Source: Malania oleifera (Eukaryota; Streptophyta; Magnoliopsida; Santalales; Ximeniaceae). Taken from it: a stretch of DNA of 64,000 nucleotides. The translations under genes were made by a program, and so were the position numbers. Location of the stretch: assembly GCF_029873635.1 (NCBI RefSeq), contig NC_080421.1:40219120-40283119 (forward strand), written 5' to 3'. This document shows positions 53,273 through 64,000 of the stretch, one piece after another. A model generated the notes under the pieces. The model was given only the letters and a program-made list of their open reading frames with translations. It did no database searches and was not told the origin of the DNA. Numbering within the stretch: position 1 is the stretch's first letter; every line of letters begins with the position of its first letter.

Positions 53273-54799
53273 CTATGAGCCTAAGGTCTTTATGAGAATA
53301 TCTGCCACTTGCAACCTGCTTTCCATATGTTTTGCTGAGATGCAACCTTCTTGAATCTTGTCTCTAATTAAATGACAATTTATTTCTATATGCTTTGTCC
53401 TCTCATGAAATATGAGATTTGTGGCAATGTGTATAGCTGATTTGTTATCACAGAACAAGGAAGCAGCATGTGAATGAGCAATTTGTAGATCGTTAAGTAG
53501 ATACCTCAGCAAAGTCAATTCACAGCTCACATTTGCCATCGTGCGGTAATCTGCCTCTGCAGAAGACCTAGAGACCACACTTTGTTTCTTTGATTTCCAA
53601 GACACCAAGGATCTCCCAAGGAACACGCAGTAGCTTGTCACAGATCTTCTAGTGTCTGGACAAGCCCCCCAATCTGAATCACTAAAACCTCTAAGATGGA
53701 TTTCTAAGTCCACTAGACAGAACAAACCCTGCCCCGGTGACCCTTTGATGAACCGCAGTACCTTGTGGGCTGCCTGCAGCTGTGGCACCCTTGGATTCTT
53801 TATGAATTGGCTTAGCATTTGGACTGATTGAGCTAATTCAGGCCCGGTTATGGTCAAATACAATAATCTACCGATCAATCTTCTATAAAGAGCAGGCTCA
53901 GGAAGTAATTTCTCTTCTTCTTTGGACATTCTCACATTTTGATCCAAGGGAATCCTTGCTGGAGTGGAGCCAATGGTACTCGAGTCTCTTAAAATGTCCA
54001 AAGCATATTTACGTTGACATAAATGAATCCCCCTTGCTGTCCTTGCCACTTCAATACCCAGAAAATACTTCAGCTTGCCAAGGTCTTTGATTTTGAATCG
54101 ATCATCAAGAGACCTCTTCAATTGATCAATTTCATCCATGTTATTTCCAGCAACTATTATATCATCCACATATACAAGAATAGCTGTGAAAGAGCCCTCA
54201 GCTACCTTTGTGAACAAGCTGTAATCTGCCTTGGATTGAATATATCCTTGGTGAGTGATGAAATTTGAAAGTTTTGAGTACCACTAACGTGAGGCCTGTT
54301 TGAGGCCATATAAACTTTTGTTTAATTTGCATACTTTTCTTCCACTTTCATTGGGATACCCCAGGGGCAACTCCATGTACACCTCCTCCTCCAAATCCCC
54401 ATGTAAGAAGGCATTATTGACATCAAATTGTTGTAAGAACCACCCTCTTATTGCTGCAATGGCTAACAAGGTTCTCACAGTAACCATTTTTGCCATTGGA
54501 GAGAAGGTTTCATGATAGTCCAACCCCTCTTGCTATGTGTACCCTTTAGCAACAAGCCTGGCCTTGTTTCTTTATATGCTACCATCAGCAAGAAATTTGA
54601 TTTTGTAAACCCATTTACAGCCTATTGGTTCCTTGTCAAGAGGTAAATCCATAATAATCCAAGTGTCATTGAGTTCAAGGGCAGCAATTTTAGCCTTCAT
54701 GGCTTCGACCCAGTTGGATGATGTACTTGCCTCTAGGTAAGTTGTAGGTTCAGTGTGTGAAGTTATGGAGGTCACGAAAGTCTTGTGAGGTGTAGACAA
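53273..54799 (-). pseudogene. copia II RT and RNase H
   Basis: Minus strand. ALELNDTWIIMDLP and GCKWVYKIKF start the RT (54600-54720), then [18 protein letters not shown] and LYGLKQASR. The 314-codon open stretch 53273-54217 has intact VYVDDIIVAG (54161-54172) and RNase H motifs GFSDSDWGACPD, SRSSAEADYR, DNKSAIHI, ERTKHIEINCH and ADILIKTL. Stops lie near 54290 and 54525. RT and RNase H active sites look intact, so this is the least decayed copia enzyme in the window. Confidence 0.9.
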
Positions 54800-54916
54800 T
54801 TTATCATAAGATATGGTGGCACTTCGAGGAGAAGGCTTACTTGATGAGATCTAGTCCTTCTGCTTGTCCAAGTTCTGAGATGGGGAAATGAAGGATGATT
54901 GCTAACATATGAAATC

Positions 54917-56233
54917 CTACAAATGAGTGGGAGCTCTCCTTATTCTGGTTGATTTTCTAGGTAAGTGTGTACGGGTGTTGTCACTAGCTTCTATTTTTGG
55001 TTTGGAGTTGTTTTGGGAACTAATCTGTTCATTGCTTTGTGAATCAGATAATGTAGCAGGTATTTGTTTAACTTCTAAATTGGTATTGGGGTTGACAGTG
55101 TCTATGGAGTGATTGTGAATAGGCAGAGCAGGAACAGAAATGACAGGGTTTTGAGTAAAACTTAACTCATTTGGACTTGGTGGTGAATTAGTGTTGCTGA
55201 AACTAGTATTAGGATGACTGATTTTATTCATTTTGATTGGAAAAACAATTTCATGAAACACAACATTTCGAGAGATGAAGATCTTCTTAGTGTCTAAATC
55301 CAGAAGTCTATATCCTTTGACACCAAAAGGATAACCAATAATTACAGACTTTCTGGACCTTTGATCAAATTTTTGTCTGCCATTAACTAAAGTGGTAGCA
55401 AAGGCCAAGCACCCAAAAACCTTTAGATGGTTATAGCTGGGTTTCTTTTTGAACAAAACCTCAAAAGGGCTTTTATGATTTAATAATGGAGATGGAGTTC
55501 TGTTAATGAGGTATACAGCCGTAAGAATGCAGTGGTTCCAATATTTCAATAAAATGCCACTTTGAAATTTTAATGCTCTTGCAACATTTAAAATATGTTG
55601 GTGTTTTCTTTCAACAGTGGCATTTTGTTAAGGTGTCTCCACACATGTCCTTTGGTGCAAAATTCCATGTTTTAGATAAAACTCTTTAATGTCAAACTCA
55701 CCTCCATTATCACTTCGAAAGGTTTTTACTTTTGTTTCAAATTGGGTTTCTATCATCACAAAAAAATTTTGTAAATTGGTGCTTGCTTCTAATTTCAACT
55801 TCAACATATAAGCCCAGGTACACCTACTGAAATCATCCACAATAGTCAAAAAATACCTGCAGCCATCATGACTAATCTCATTACATGGACCCCATATGTC
55901 ACAATGTATCAGCTCAAAGCATTTCTTAGATTGATGTTGACTAGTTGGAAATGGTCGCTTGTGTTGTTTAGCTAGAGGACAAATGAGACATGGGTTATCA
56001 TCAGAAGGTTTTGGTATGTTGATTTTGGTATCTGTGTCAAAGTAAGAGGAATGGCCTAATCTATAGTGCCAGAGGTCAAAGGAATCACTGCTGTTGCTGA
56101 CAGAAGCTGAAAAACCAATTTTGAGGTTATGTTTGGATAGAGCATCAGATAAGGCTGAAGGAGAGACTTCCTCTTGCAGCATATGATAGAGTCCTTGCTT
56201 CACTTTACCCATCCCAGTCGTTGTCCAAGTCAA
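54917..56233 (-). pseudogene. copia II integrase
   Basis: Minus strand. LWHYRLGHSS and CLICPLAKQHK (zinc-binding, near 56075 and 55990), CDIWGP (first Asp, about 55895), FRSDNGGEF (second Asp, about 55715). Then a TAA stop, probably CAA to TAA, and TVERKHQH (Glu region, about 55605). The C-terminus ([34 protein letters not shown]) extends to 54917. Catalytic residues are retained; the frame is closed by the stop. Confidence 0.88.
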
Positions 56234-56239
56234 AAGGTC

Positions 56240-57769
56240 CTAAATATAATAGCAATCAAAAAAGAAAACAAGGCAATAATTTAGTTCTTGAGTCATTTTC
56301 TTTGCTAAAATCAGATTAAAGGAAAATTTGGGTACACAAAGAGCATCGTGCAATGTAAGATTCTTGGTGACCTTGGTTGTTCCTATGTGAGTAACAGGAA
56401 CAATCTGACCATTTGGTAGAGCTACAAAGGAGGAAATGGTGCTCTGGATGGAATGAAATAAGGAGTTGGAGCAGATCATATGGTATGTTGCTCCAGTGTC
56501 AATAATCCAAGGAATTTCTGAGACATTGCTGGATTTGGAAGTAAAAACAGAAAAACACAGAGATATACCAGAAATTTTGTGGTTATTTGTATCTGAGGAT
56601 GAAGGTGTGACCATGGCATGATTTGCCAAGGGAATGAAAGCTTGGTTGCCTGAGATAGGTTTGAGGAGAGCCAGAAGTTGAGTATACTGCTCTGGTGTCA
56701 ATGACATTTGAGATTTGTCGTTCAGAACCCCCTGCTCAGGACCAACAGTTGCATTCACATTTGACAGATTTATGACATTTATGTTCTTCTCTTGTCCTTT
56801 CTACCCTGCTGGGTATCCATGCAATTTGTAGCATTTATCTGATGTGTGGCCTGGCATTTGGCAATGAGTACATGTGGGTTTGTTCGGATTTGCTTTGAAG
56901 CATCTCTCTAGAGAGTGCCCTGATATTTTGCAGAAGGTACAATAATACCTATCCTTCCTTTGTTGCCCAAGAGATTGTTTGCCAAAATTCCCTTTGCTCA
57001 CCAAAGCCATAGAATCACTGCCAAGGTTGTTTGTAGAGATTTACCTTCGCTTTTCCTCTTACTGGATAATGGAGTAAACCTCATTCAAGCTGGGAAAGGG
57101 TTTGATCAGCAGTATCTGTGCTTTAATAGCTTTGTACGTATCATTGAGCCCCATCAAGAACTTCATTACACAATCCCTTTGCTGATTCTGAACTACAACT
57201 CTTAACCCTCCATGGGTACACTCAGGAATTGATTCATAGTTGAGTAATTCATCAAGCAAGGTTTTGAGTTTAGAGAAATAAATGCTTACTGAGTCTTGAT
57301 CTTGCTTGAGGTTTGTGATGCCTTGCTTCACCTCAAAAATTATGGGAGCATTTTTTTGAGCAAAACGTTGCTCCAACTCCAACCAAAGTTGATGCATAGT
57401 TTCTACATATGTGGTGTTGGATTTGATATCAATCATCATTGTGTTCTGCATCCACGTTATCACGATATCATTGCACCTCAGCCAATGTTCCATTAGAGGA
57501 TCATTGGGGTCAGAAGGTTCACAGATGGTACCATCAATGAATCCGAGTTTGTTCTTGATCGGCAAAGCCCTCTTCATGGATCTAGCCCAAGAATAGTAGT
57601 TGCTACAGTCCAAGGTGTGTGTGACGAGCATAGCACCTGAACCATCGCTACTGCCAATAAAATAAGGACTAGTGGGTTGCGTTGGGTCGTGAGGAACAGC
57701 TTCTGGTGAATTGGTGTTTGGTGGTGGATTTGGAGGAGTGGTTTGGCTGGTATTGAATGATTCATCCAT
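56240..57769 (-). pseudogene. copia II gag and protease
   Basis: Gag ATG at 57769, just after the PBS. The gag domain has NYYSWARSMKRAL and LKTLLDELLNYE. Two CCHC knuckles, CTFCKISGHSLERC and CTHCQMPGHTSDKC, lie within 56800-57010, followed by YKLHGYP. The protease motif PWIIDTGATYHM is intact near 56490. Stops after VYSIIQ (57059) and GYPAG (56801) fit CAA to TAA and TGG to TAG. An open frame upstream of 57769 is only a (TA)n artefact. Confidence 0.88.
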
Positions 57770-57770
57770 C

Positions 57771-57928
57771 GTGGCTCTGATACCATGTAAGAATTTGACT
57801 CTGCTGTTGTGAGTGAGAAATGCTGGGCTGCAATGAATCAAACACAGAGAGGAGAAGAAGGGAATGCAAAACAGAGGGAAGACAGATAGCAGTAGAATTC
57901 TCCCGTATACTTTTTTGTATTGGATCAG

Positions 57929-57992
<64 letters not shown>

Positions 57993-58180
57993 ATAAAAAA
58001 ATGGAATCAAAATGGTCAGAGGCTAACTATAAGAATAAAAAAAAACAGTTATTTCTAACAAATCCCTGTAACAGAATGGAGAAAGAATAAAACAAAATAA
58101 AATAAAATAAAACAAGAATTCTGCAGGTATGGTTATGAGCAGCTGCCTGCACCCAATTCAGGTTTCTTCATTCTTCAACA
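57771..58180 (-). repeat. 5' LTR and PBS of copia II
   Basis: Plus-strand limits TGTAAGAATTTGAC (57786) and CATTCTTCAACA (58180), 395 bp. On the minus strand TGGTATCAGAGCCAC (57771-57785) follows directly. A (TA)n tract (57931-57987) is expanded relative to the 3' LTR. Confidence 0.9.
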
Positions 58181-58738
58181 TTATGAGATCTTCTTTCTTT
58201 GGAGTATAGGCTTTCAATAATCTTTGTGTGCACTTGACCTTGTATTTACATATTTGAGTCTTGAAATGTCATCACTTAACCAAATATGTTCAATTCCTCT
58301 GATTTGTTATCATCAAAACAAGATTTTAATTCTCATAAGGCCAACAGGTTTAATTTATATATCTAGCAAATCCTAAATATCCAATTCATATAATATTATT
58401 GCTTCAATGACCATAGACTCTCCAATCTCATATAAGATAAACTAACTTTTCCTAATTGCTACAAAGATCAATCACATGTCATTTAACCTTTCGCTTTCTT
58501 TTGGAGGACACTCTCTCATCTTCACCTCCTTGTGAAGTACTCTCACCCCTCAACTCACACCCTCTTGACATGGGCTATTTTTTTTTATCACATCTAGAAA
58601 TCGTATAACTTATGGTTGTGACAAATTGTTTCCTTCTTTTTAAAAGCCTAATGAAAAATTTCAATACAACATCACTTCCTAGCACCCAAGACTTCCAATC
58701 TCAAAATTGACCAATTTTTGCAGATGCTATTCCATGGT

Positions 58739-58925
58739 TGAACTTGTTCTAATATATGTCCTTCTAGTTAAATTGGATCAAACCCTAATACTACTTTGTA
58801 AGAGTTTTTTTTCCATTTTGAAGGATTGAACTTGTTCTAATATATGCCCTCCTAGTTAAAATTGAATCGAGCTCTAAAACCACGACTTCTTTAGAGTTTT
58901 TCCATTTTGAGCTAGTTTTGATACA
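58739..58925. repeat. Degenerate tandem repeat and possible minus-strand PBS
   Basis: Two related units of about 95 bases (TTGAACTTGTTCTAATATATG ending near 58758 and again near 58855) are followed by GACTCTAATACCAT (58949-58962). On the minus strand that reads TGGTATTAGAGTC, the PBS form used by copia I. No LTR end could be defined beside it, so a retroelement remnant is only a possibility. Confidence 0.4.
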
Positions 58926-59578
58926 CACAATCTTCTAGGATCAAACTAGACTCTAATACCATTTATTAGAATCATGATACGACTTTATTAGGCAAGATGG
59001 TGGGCAAAAAAATAAAGAGAATTGTCGCACACAAAATAGGGTCATTATTCTTCGAGGAGGAGTTACAATCCCTCAATCACTTAATCAAATACTTACGTTG
59101 ACCTTAATTATTGTCTATCCCACACGATGGCTTTTATACATATTTAATTTATAACACTTTCAACATATGAATCATCCTCACTTCAGGCACGGCATTTATA
59201 CATCTTCATAAATATTTTGCACAATGTCCTAATTAAGTACACACATGTTACTTACATACATAATTTTCTAAAATCATGACATAAAATTATGTTTACCTTC
59301 TTAACATTCTATCCCTTTTTTCCAATTGCTAAAAAACCCTAAGAAAAGGACAATGCTTTAGTAAAGCTTAAGTGCCTCTTATACATGTTTTCATATAGCT
59401 AGGAGCTTATTAAGTTACCAAAATATAGGAGCTTGTTCTCGTACCATTCTAATTGGATTCACTAGGTCAATTTACATCACTTCTTTAATAAGAGCAACAT
59501 TGAATTTTATGTACTACATTTGCTTTTCCTTGGAAGATATTTTTGGGAGCATGAATTTTAGGCGAAGTGTATTTAAAG

Positions 59579-59580
<2 letters not shown>

Positions 59581-59636
<56 letters not shown>
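59581..59636 (+). repeat. (GA)n microsatellite
   Basis: About 27 perfect GA units. Frames reading as RERERE or SLSLSL on either strand come from this tract. Confidence 0.97.
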
Positions 59637-59638
<2 letters not shown>

Positions 59639-61090
59639 TTAGATGTTGAGAAGAAAGAAAGTGAAGAAAAATTAATAGTACAATCAGCAAGACAACTAAG
59701 GCACAATAAAAAATTATCACTCTATGTTCGGAGAAGTCTTGAATTTGAATTTGTATTGAATTTGGACAAGATGTAATACAAAATTGTATTGAAGTTGATC
59801 CAAATCCACTCAAATCCAAATCTAAGGTCAAATTTCATACGAGACTCTGTCCTTTGTTGAATAAAGAATTCCCAAAACTCGGTAGGCTTGTAACGACCTA
59901 ATTGTATTTGTTTAATTTCAAGAAACAAAACAAAATATGGGAGGAAAAGGGGCTATAAAGAAGCAGCAGGTTTGTGTTTCTTCATGCCATGGCACAAACA
60001 AAATCATATTATATTTTGTCCAATTCCAAATATAATGTTTGGATCCAAACTCTTGACTCCTAATCTATAAAATCATATGCGATCGAGAGTGTATTGCTGC
60101 TATCGCAACCTCCGAGTCGATTGATGGGTTTTTTTTTTTTTTTCTAATCTTTTGAGTTCTATTTAGATCCAAGCAGACCCAAATCCAAGAACTAACCTAT
60201 GCTTTGAAACAAAACAAAATTGTTGTACACTGATAATTTTTCAAATCAAAACAAAAGAAGAAAAAAAAAATTAAACGAAAGAATTAAAAAGATTAAAAAA
60301 AAAAAAAAGCCGTAGGCGGAAAAAGATTTAAAAATTCAGTAAATTAAACAAATGCAGGTATCATGTTTATATATAATGGTTACCTAAAAAAATTGTGTAC
60401 CTGCAGAGTACTTTAAATTAAATTATGCGATTAAATCTAAGAGAAGAATGGTCGGAGGTTAGGGTGTGAAAGTGAAGTTGCTGTTATTATTATTATTATG
60501 CTTATTATCATCATCATCAATTTTTTATTTTTCAGCTTTTCTATTTGAGTGGATTCTCCTGAGATTTGGGTGAGGTTGGGGGGAAGACAGCTGATTACAC
60601 TTGGAAGGAAGGGGAGTTTTTGTTAATGGCACAAGATATTGAATAGACATTTTAAAATATGATAAACATGGGCTGCTTTTATTATTTCAAACGGATACAA
60701 TTATGAATTATTAAATAATCATCAGGGGCACAAATTACAATTATTGTCTGTTGGCGGCGCAGGCACTGTTGAAGACTCAAGTTGGATTTGTGTGTGTGGT
60801 GCGTAGGTTGGTAGGAGCCCATGTGGAAATGGTAGTTGCTCCATTCCCATCATCAGAAAAAACAGAAGATGCCCAAGTGCAGCAGATCTACGCGGTTCTA
60901 TTTAGGAGATGCAGCAAATATTCACTGTGTATGTGAAACAAGGGATTCCAAAGATTTCTTTCCCATTCACAAGTCATAAACCCTAAACACACCTAAACCT
61001 CACCTTTGTGAACCAAAAGGAGGGTGGTGTTGATTGTTCATCCATATGCATGGCAGCATAGATCTAGTTGTAGTGCAATAGTAAGAATCT

Positions 61091-61092
61091 GC

Positions 61093-61154
<62 letters not shown>
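61091..61154 (+). repeat. Compound (TG)n(GA)n microsatellite
   Basis: About 12 GT units pass directly into about 20 GA units. No gene feature is associated with it. Confidence 0.96.
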
Positions 61155-61158
<4 letters not shown>

Positions 61159-62905
61159 AGTTTAAGGATGAAGGGGTTATTTATTACTTACGTTGTGTTT
61201 GGTCGCATAGATTTCAGGTCATGAATTTAGATCTGTGTGAATTTGAACAATCTTTTCACCATCTTAGTGAGATGAGAATTTCATGTTAACCCAATAATAA
61301 ATTACTATTCATAGATGAATCTTCATCTCATCTTTTAGCGAGGTGATCTTCCATCACTCTAAAAAAGTTATAAAATTAATTTATCCTTATACCAACACCG
61401 AATGCATAAAAACACCTCCATTTTGCATTTGTTGATTATATATTGTATTATAGAATAATAATTATATCAAGTATGTCTACACACACTTATATATATCTAA
61501 TACATAATAATTCAAAAATTCATGCAAAACATTAAATAAAATAATAAATAAATTTGATGAATTTAATCATATAACTCAGACTTCTACTATTACATTACAT
61601 GGTAAGTGACCATGAATTCTCAAAGCATACCAAATATGTTAATCCTTGACTTTTGGAACTTTAAGTCTTACAATTTGAATCTATTACCTTAGTTACAACA
61701 AAGGCGCTCTTGCAATTATGTCTTACATATAATAACCCAAAATGATAGATCTAATACTTCAAATTATATGGAACTTTAGCAATTTGCATTAAATCTAACA
61801 TTTTTTTTGCAAAATAAAATTTGAAACTTTTGGGAATCTCATTGTAAGTGAACGAGTGAAATAGATATTCAAAACAATTTGTAGTTTCTATATGATACCT
61901 TTTTCTACAATTGTTTTTTAGCAACTTCTTTTCATTGAATATCTACGGACAAGCATATATGAACCTCCAAATTAAGCTATCAATGAACCTTTACATAAGA
62001 TTAGTATTCACGAACTAATAAAGAGCTAACCCAAAAAACAAATAAATGAGTTAATTCATGAGTCTACTTTGAGTTTAACCCAATTCAAGTTGGGTTTCAT
62101 TTATTCAATAAGACGTAATTTACACTTAAATTTGGCTCATTAACGCTAGGAGTGAAGCGCAAAGCTCCTAGCTCCATAAGAACACTTTACCCATTTTCAA
62201 TCCTAAATACAACATATTTATCTTAAAGATGTAAGTCAAGGTTGACATAAAATATATTACAATGGAATTACGGATAACTAACTGTTCCATATATTTTTAA
62301 CTCCGATAGGATTTACGAGAGTGGAACAAGATGAGGATAGGGTTGATTAGGTTATTACGACAACATAAATTAGACTTCGGCAACTCAAGTTTTTGCTAAA
62401 TAAATCGTACGTCGTCACTACATCTTTTTAGGGACAATATGTCGATTCATCGGTCAAAGTCTTGTCAATGAAGTCTTTAAGAACGACACAAAGGGGGTCA
62501 AGAAAAAAAAAGAGAATTTCCTTGTGGCAAACATTTTAGGATCATGGCTAGATGTTGCTAAAGATTTAATATGTTGCACAATGTAGGCGACTAGGTGTGT
62601 TCATAGAACTCTACCCAACCCAAGCATCTTAACCCAACCCAATTTAAATTGCCTATAAAGAACAATTTCATAAATTTTTGGGTTGGATTATGCATTGTAC
62701 GCAAACCTAACAAGTGGGTCATATGATGAGTTCAGGGTACAAACAACCCAACTAGGTCCGATCAAAATTATAGTGGCAAAAAAGTAAAAGAAATAACATA
62801 AATGAAAGGAGAGAAGGTTGAAAGTTACATATTATGTACGCTACTTTGAGGCTAAGGTTTCTTAGATAAAGTATTTGTAGTTCAATCCAATAGAGACTTA
62901 GTTAG

Positions 62906-63468
62906 TGTTGGGTTATCCCACATCAGTTTGTGGAAGGGAATGGTGGCCAATTATTAAGTGTGAGGGAAAGTCTCACTCCTTGAGCTACCTTTTGGGGTTG
63001 AGAATGCCCTAGACCACCTCACATTGGTATCAGAGCCTGGTTCACCAACATTCTCCCTAGTGTGCCGTGCCAAGGGAGACCCCGATGGTTGCATTGCCAG
63101 GAGAGACCCCGATGTGTGAGGGGGAGATTGTTGGGTTATCCCACATTGGTTGTGGAAGGAAATGGTGGTTAGTCATTAAGTGTGAGGGAAAGTCTTACTC
63201 CTTTAACTAGATTTTGGGGTTGAGAAGACCCTAGACCCCCTAACATTGATATCAGAGTCTGGTTCGCCAACATTCTCCCTAGTGTGCCGAGCCGAGGGAG
63301 ACCTTGATAGTTGTCTTGCTAGGAGAGATCCCGATGTGTGAGGGGGAGATTGTTGGGTTATCCCGCATCGGTTGTAGAAGGGGCTGGTGATCAGTTATTA
63401 AATATGATGGAAAGTCTCACTCCTTGAGTTAGCTTTTGGGGTTGAGAAGACCCTAGACCACCTAACCA
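62906..63468 (+). mobile_element. TRIM element with three LTRs
   Basis: Three LTRs of 117-118 bp (62906-63023, 63129-63245, 63351-63468), each starting TGTTGGGTTATCCC, alternate with two interiors of 105 bases. Each interior begins with a PBS-like site (TTGGTATCAGAGCCTGG at 63024; a TTGATATCAGAG variant at 63246) and ends with the PPT GTGAGGGGGAGAT. The first two LTRs end in ACA; the third ends CTAACCA. No coding capacity, as expected for terminal-repeat retrotransposons in miniature. Flanks GTTAG and ATAAC do not make a clear TSD. The 3-LTR form probably arose by unequal recombination or insertion of one copy into another. Confidence 0.88.
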
Positions 63469-63779
63469 ATAACCAATCCACCTAAGTGTCAAATCGATCT
63501 AAAACACATCCAATATGGTCCAACTTAAGTTTGAGTTTTTTTTTTTTTTTCTCCCCCAAACCAACCCTATAGGTTTGGTTGGAAATTTTAGTTTAGCTGT
63601 ACACAACCCAACCCACAAACAACCCTACAAGAAACAATATTTTTCTATTTTTTGGTATATGAGAACTTAAAAGAACAAACTAAGACTAACAAAAAACACA
63701 CCAAACAAATCTTCAACCAAAAATGATTTCAACTCATCTCGAGGATGAAGGGAAAATTGTTCAAACCAAAAAATGACAT
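63469..63779. other. Spacer after the TRIM
   Basis: AT-rich DNA with a T run (63537-63550) and ACCCAACCC-type sequence. A repeat of about 50 bases (AACCAAAAATGA ... GAGGATGAA) occurs at about 63714 and 63763. No gene is recognised here. Confidence 0.5.
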
Positions 63780-63998
63780 CAATATAATTCATTTGGAGGA
63801 TGAAAGGAACTTCTTTAAATTGATGTTGATAATATCTTATTCTTTTTTTCCAAGGCATCTATACAACAATTACCTTCACCAAACACATGCTTAAAAATTA
63901 CCTCCCACTGTCTTTGAATCAAATGGTGAACATCTAACATAAGTCTTGTGAAATAAGGATGTTTGTTAGGATTTTTCGACTAGATGAGATTTAGTGCC
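63780..63998 (-). pseudogene. RNase H-like fragment, probably LINE-derived
   Basis: Minus-strand reading from the window end: ALNLI, a TAG stop, NPNKHPYF, then LMLDVHHLIQRQWEVIFKHV and FGEGNCCIDAL (63865-63880 encodes GEGN). This layout resembles the C-terminal RNase H-like (RVT_3) domain common at the end of plant L1-type LINEs and in related host-encoded proteins, where the segment before the last Asp reads HVxREGNxxAD. Here Asp is present (CIDAL). The fragment is cut by the window edge and has a stop near 63980. LINE origin is inference. Confidence 0.55.
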
Positions 63999-64000
63999 TC

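Larger units (their letters stand above)
52921..58180 (-). mobile_element. Ty1/copia element II
   Basis: Minus-strand copia element: 5' LTR 57786-58180, PBS, gag, protease, integrase, RT, RNase H, PPT (complement GCCCCCTGC at 53209), truncated 3' LTR 52921-53208. It retains all domains with a modest number of stops. The 3' LTR lacks its last 65 or so bases and no TSD is visible (AAGT before, TTATG after), so the left end suffered a deletion after or during insertion. It lies within unit E. Confidence 0.9.
50988..58346 (-). mobile_element. Unit E: solo-LTR-like insertion holding copia II
   Basis: Ends TGAAAAGTAAAG and ATAAGGCCAACA with perfect TSD GGTTT (50983-50987 and 58347-58351). Without copia II (52921-58180) it is about 2.1 kb. 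In minus orientation it has TTTTGATGATAACA near the start (58300-58320), the GACATAGGCTGGG motif (complement near 51705), and the CCCAAGAGGGGGG complement (51006-51018). No coding sequence is its own. In place of the GGTCGACC array it has a TTCAGGCNCCTGAA array. Confidence 0.82.
58347..62905. other. Low-density region without recognisable genes
   Basis: AT-rich sequence with microsatellites and a degenerate tandem repeat (listed separately). A 62-codon open frame at 60751-60936 has no similarity I recognise and no clear promoter context. TTATT/ATC microsatellite at 60483-60520 and T or A runs near 60129 and 60296 are noted. ACCCAACCC-rich DNA flanks the TRIM (62605-62640 and 63560-63625). This may be older single-copy or eroded repeat DNA. 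Confidence 0.5.

Noticed and set aside
57864..58058. Ile-Tyr repeat peptides
   Set aside because: Translation of a (TA)n microsatellite in the copia II 5' LTR.
60751..60936. 62-codon open frame beginning with an Ala-rich stretch
   Set aside because: No recognisable domain, no homologous copy in the window and no supporting promoter or splice context; left as part of the unassigned region.

Overview
The window is intergenic, heterochromatin-like nuclear DNA of a flowering plant, probably a eudicot. It is AT-rich and consists almost entirely of LTR retrotransposons nested inside one another. No intact host gene, rRNA, tRNA or CRISPR array is visible, and I cannot name the species. Every element coding region is broken by stops. 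The order of insertion can be read from TG...CA ends, target-site duplications (TSDs), primer-binding sites (PBS, mostly complementary to initiator tRNA-Met) and polypurine tracts (PPT).

Layout. (1) 1-10018 is a four-level nest. A Ty1/copia element (III, ending at 10018) was entered by a solo-LTR-like unit (B, 6265-7221). B was entered by a Ty3/gypsy element (I, 1-6264), and the 3' LTR of I was entered by a related unit (A, 3699-5953). The 5' parts lie left of the window. (2) 10019-11502 is unassigned. (3) 11503-50862 is one minus-strand Ty1/copia element (I) of about 4.6 kb stretched to 39.4 kb by five direct insertions: gypsy II (13193-28461, itself holding a non-autonomous LARD-like element, 13523-19373); unit C (29370-35638, holding a gypsy solo LTR and unit D); gypsy III (35953-45882); a gypsy-type solo LTR block (45936-48724); and a short solo LTR (48775-49233). 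Removing these leaves the copia domains in order. (4) 50988-58346 is unit E with copia II inserted in it. (5) 58347-64000 is low-density DNA with microsatellites, a three-LTR TRIM (62906-63468) and a minus-strand RNase H-like fragment at the end.

How the parts relate. Gypsy I, II and III share gag-protease-RT-RNase H-integrase order, a truncated chromodomain-like C-terminus, a conserved block between stop codon and PPT, and one LTR plan, suggesting a single Tekay/Del-like lineage (inference). The LARD has no coding sequence, but its leader resembles that of gypsy II, so it could have been moved in trans. The A-E units are about 2.05-2.25 kb, non-coding and TG...CA-ended; the four complete ones have TSDs. 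They look like solo LTRs of one large-LTR family.

Most unusual observations: an eight-palindrome array (consensus TTCGTCGACGAA) just upstream of the TATA box in four gypsy LTRs, with nearly invariant start spacing of 21/25/21/46/20/25/21 bp; a conserved intron-like segment (GTAAGG donor to T-rich CAG acceptor, about 1.05-1.5 kb) inside all gypsy-type LTRs here; and gypsy III, whose 1,494-codon gag-pol frame has eight stops and no frameshift, the stops fitting cytosine deamination at CHG or CG sites.
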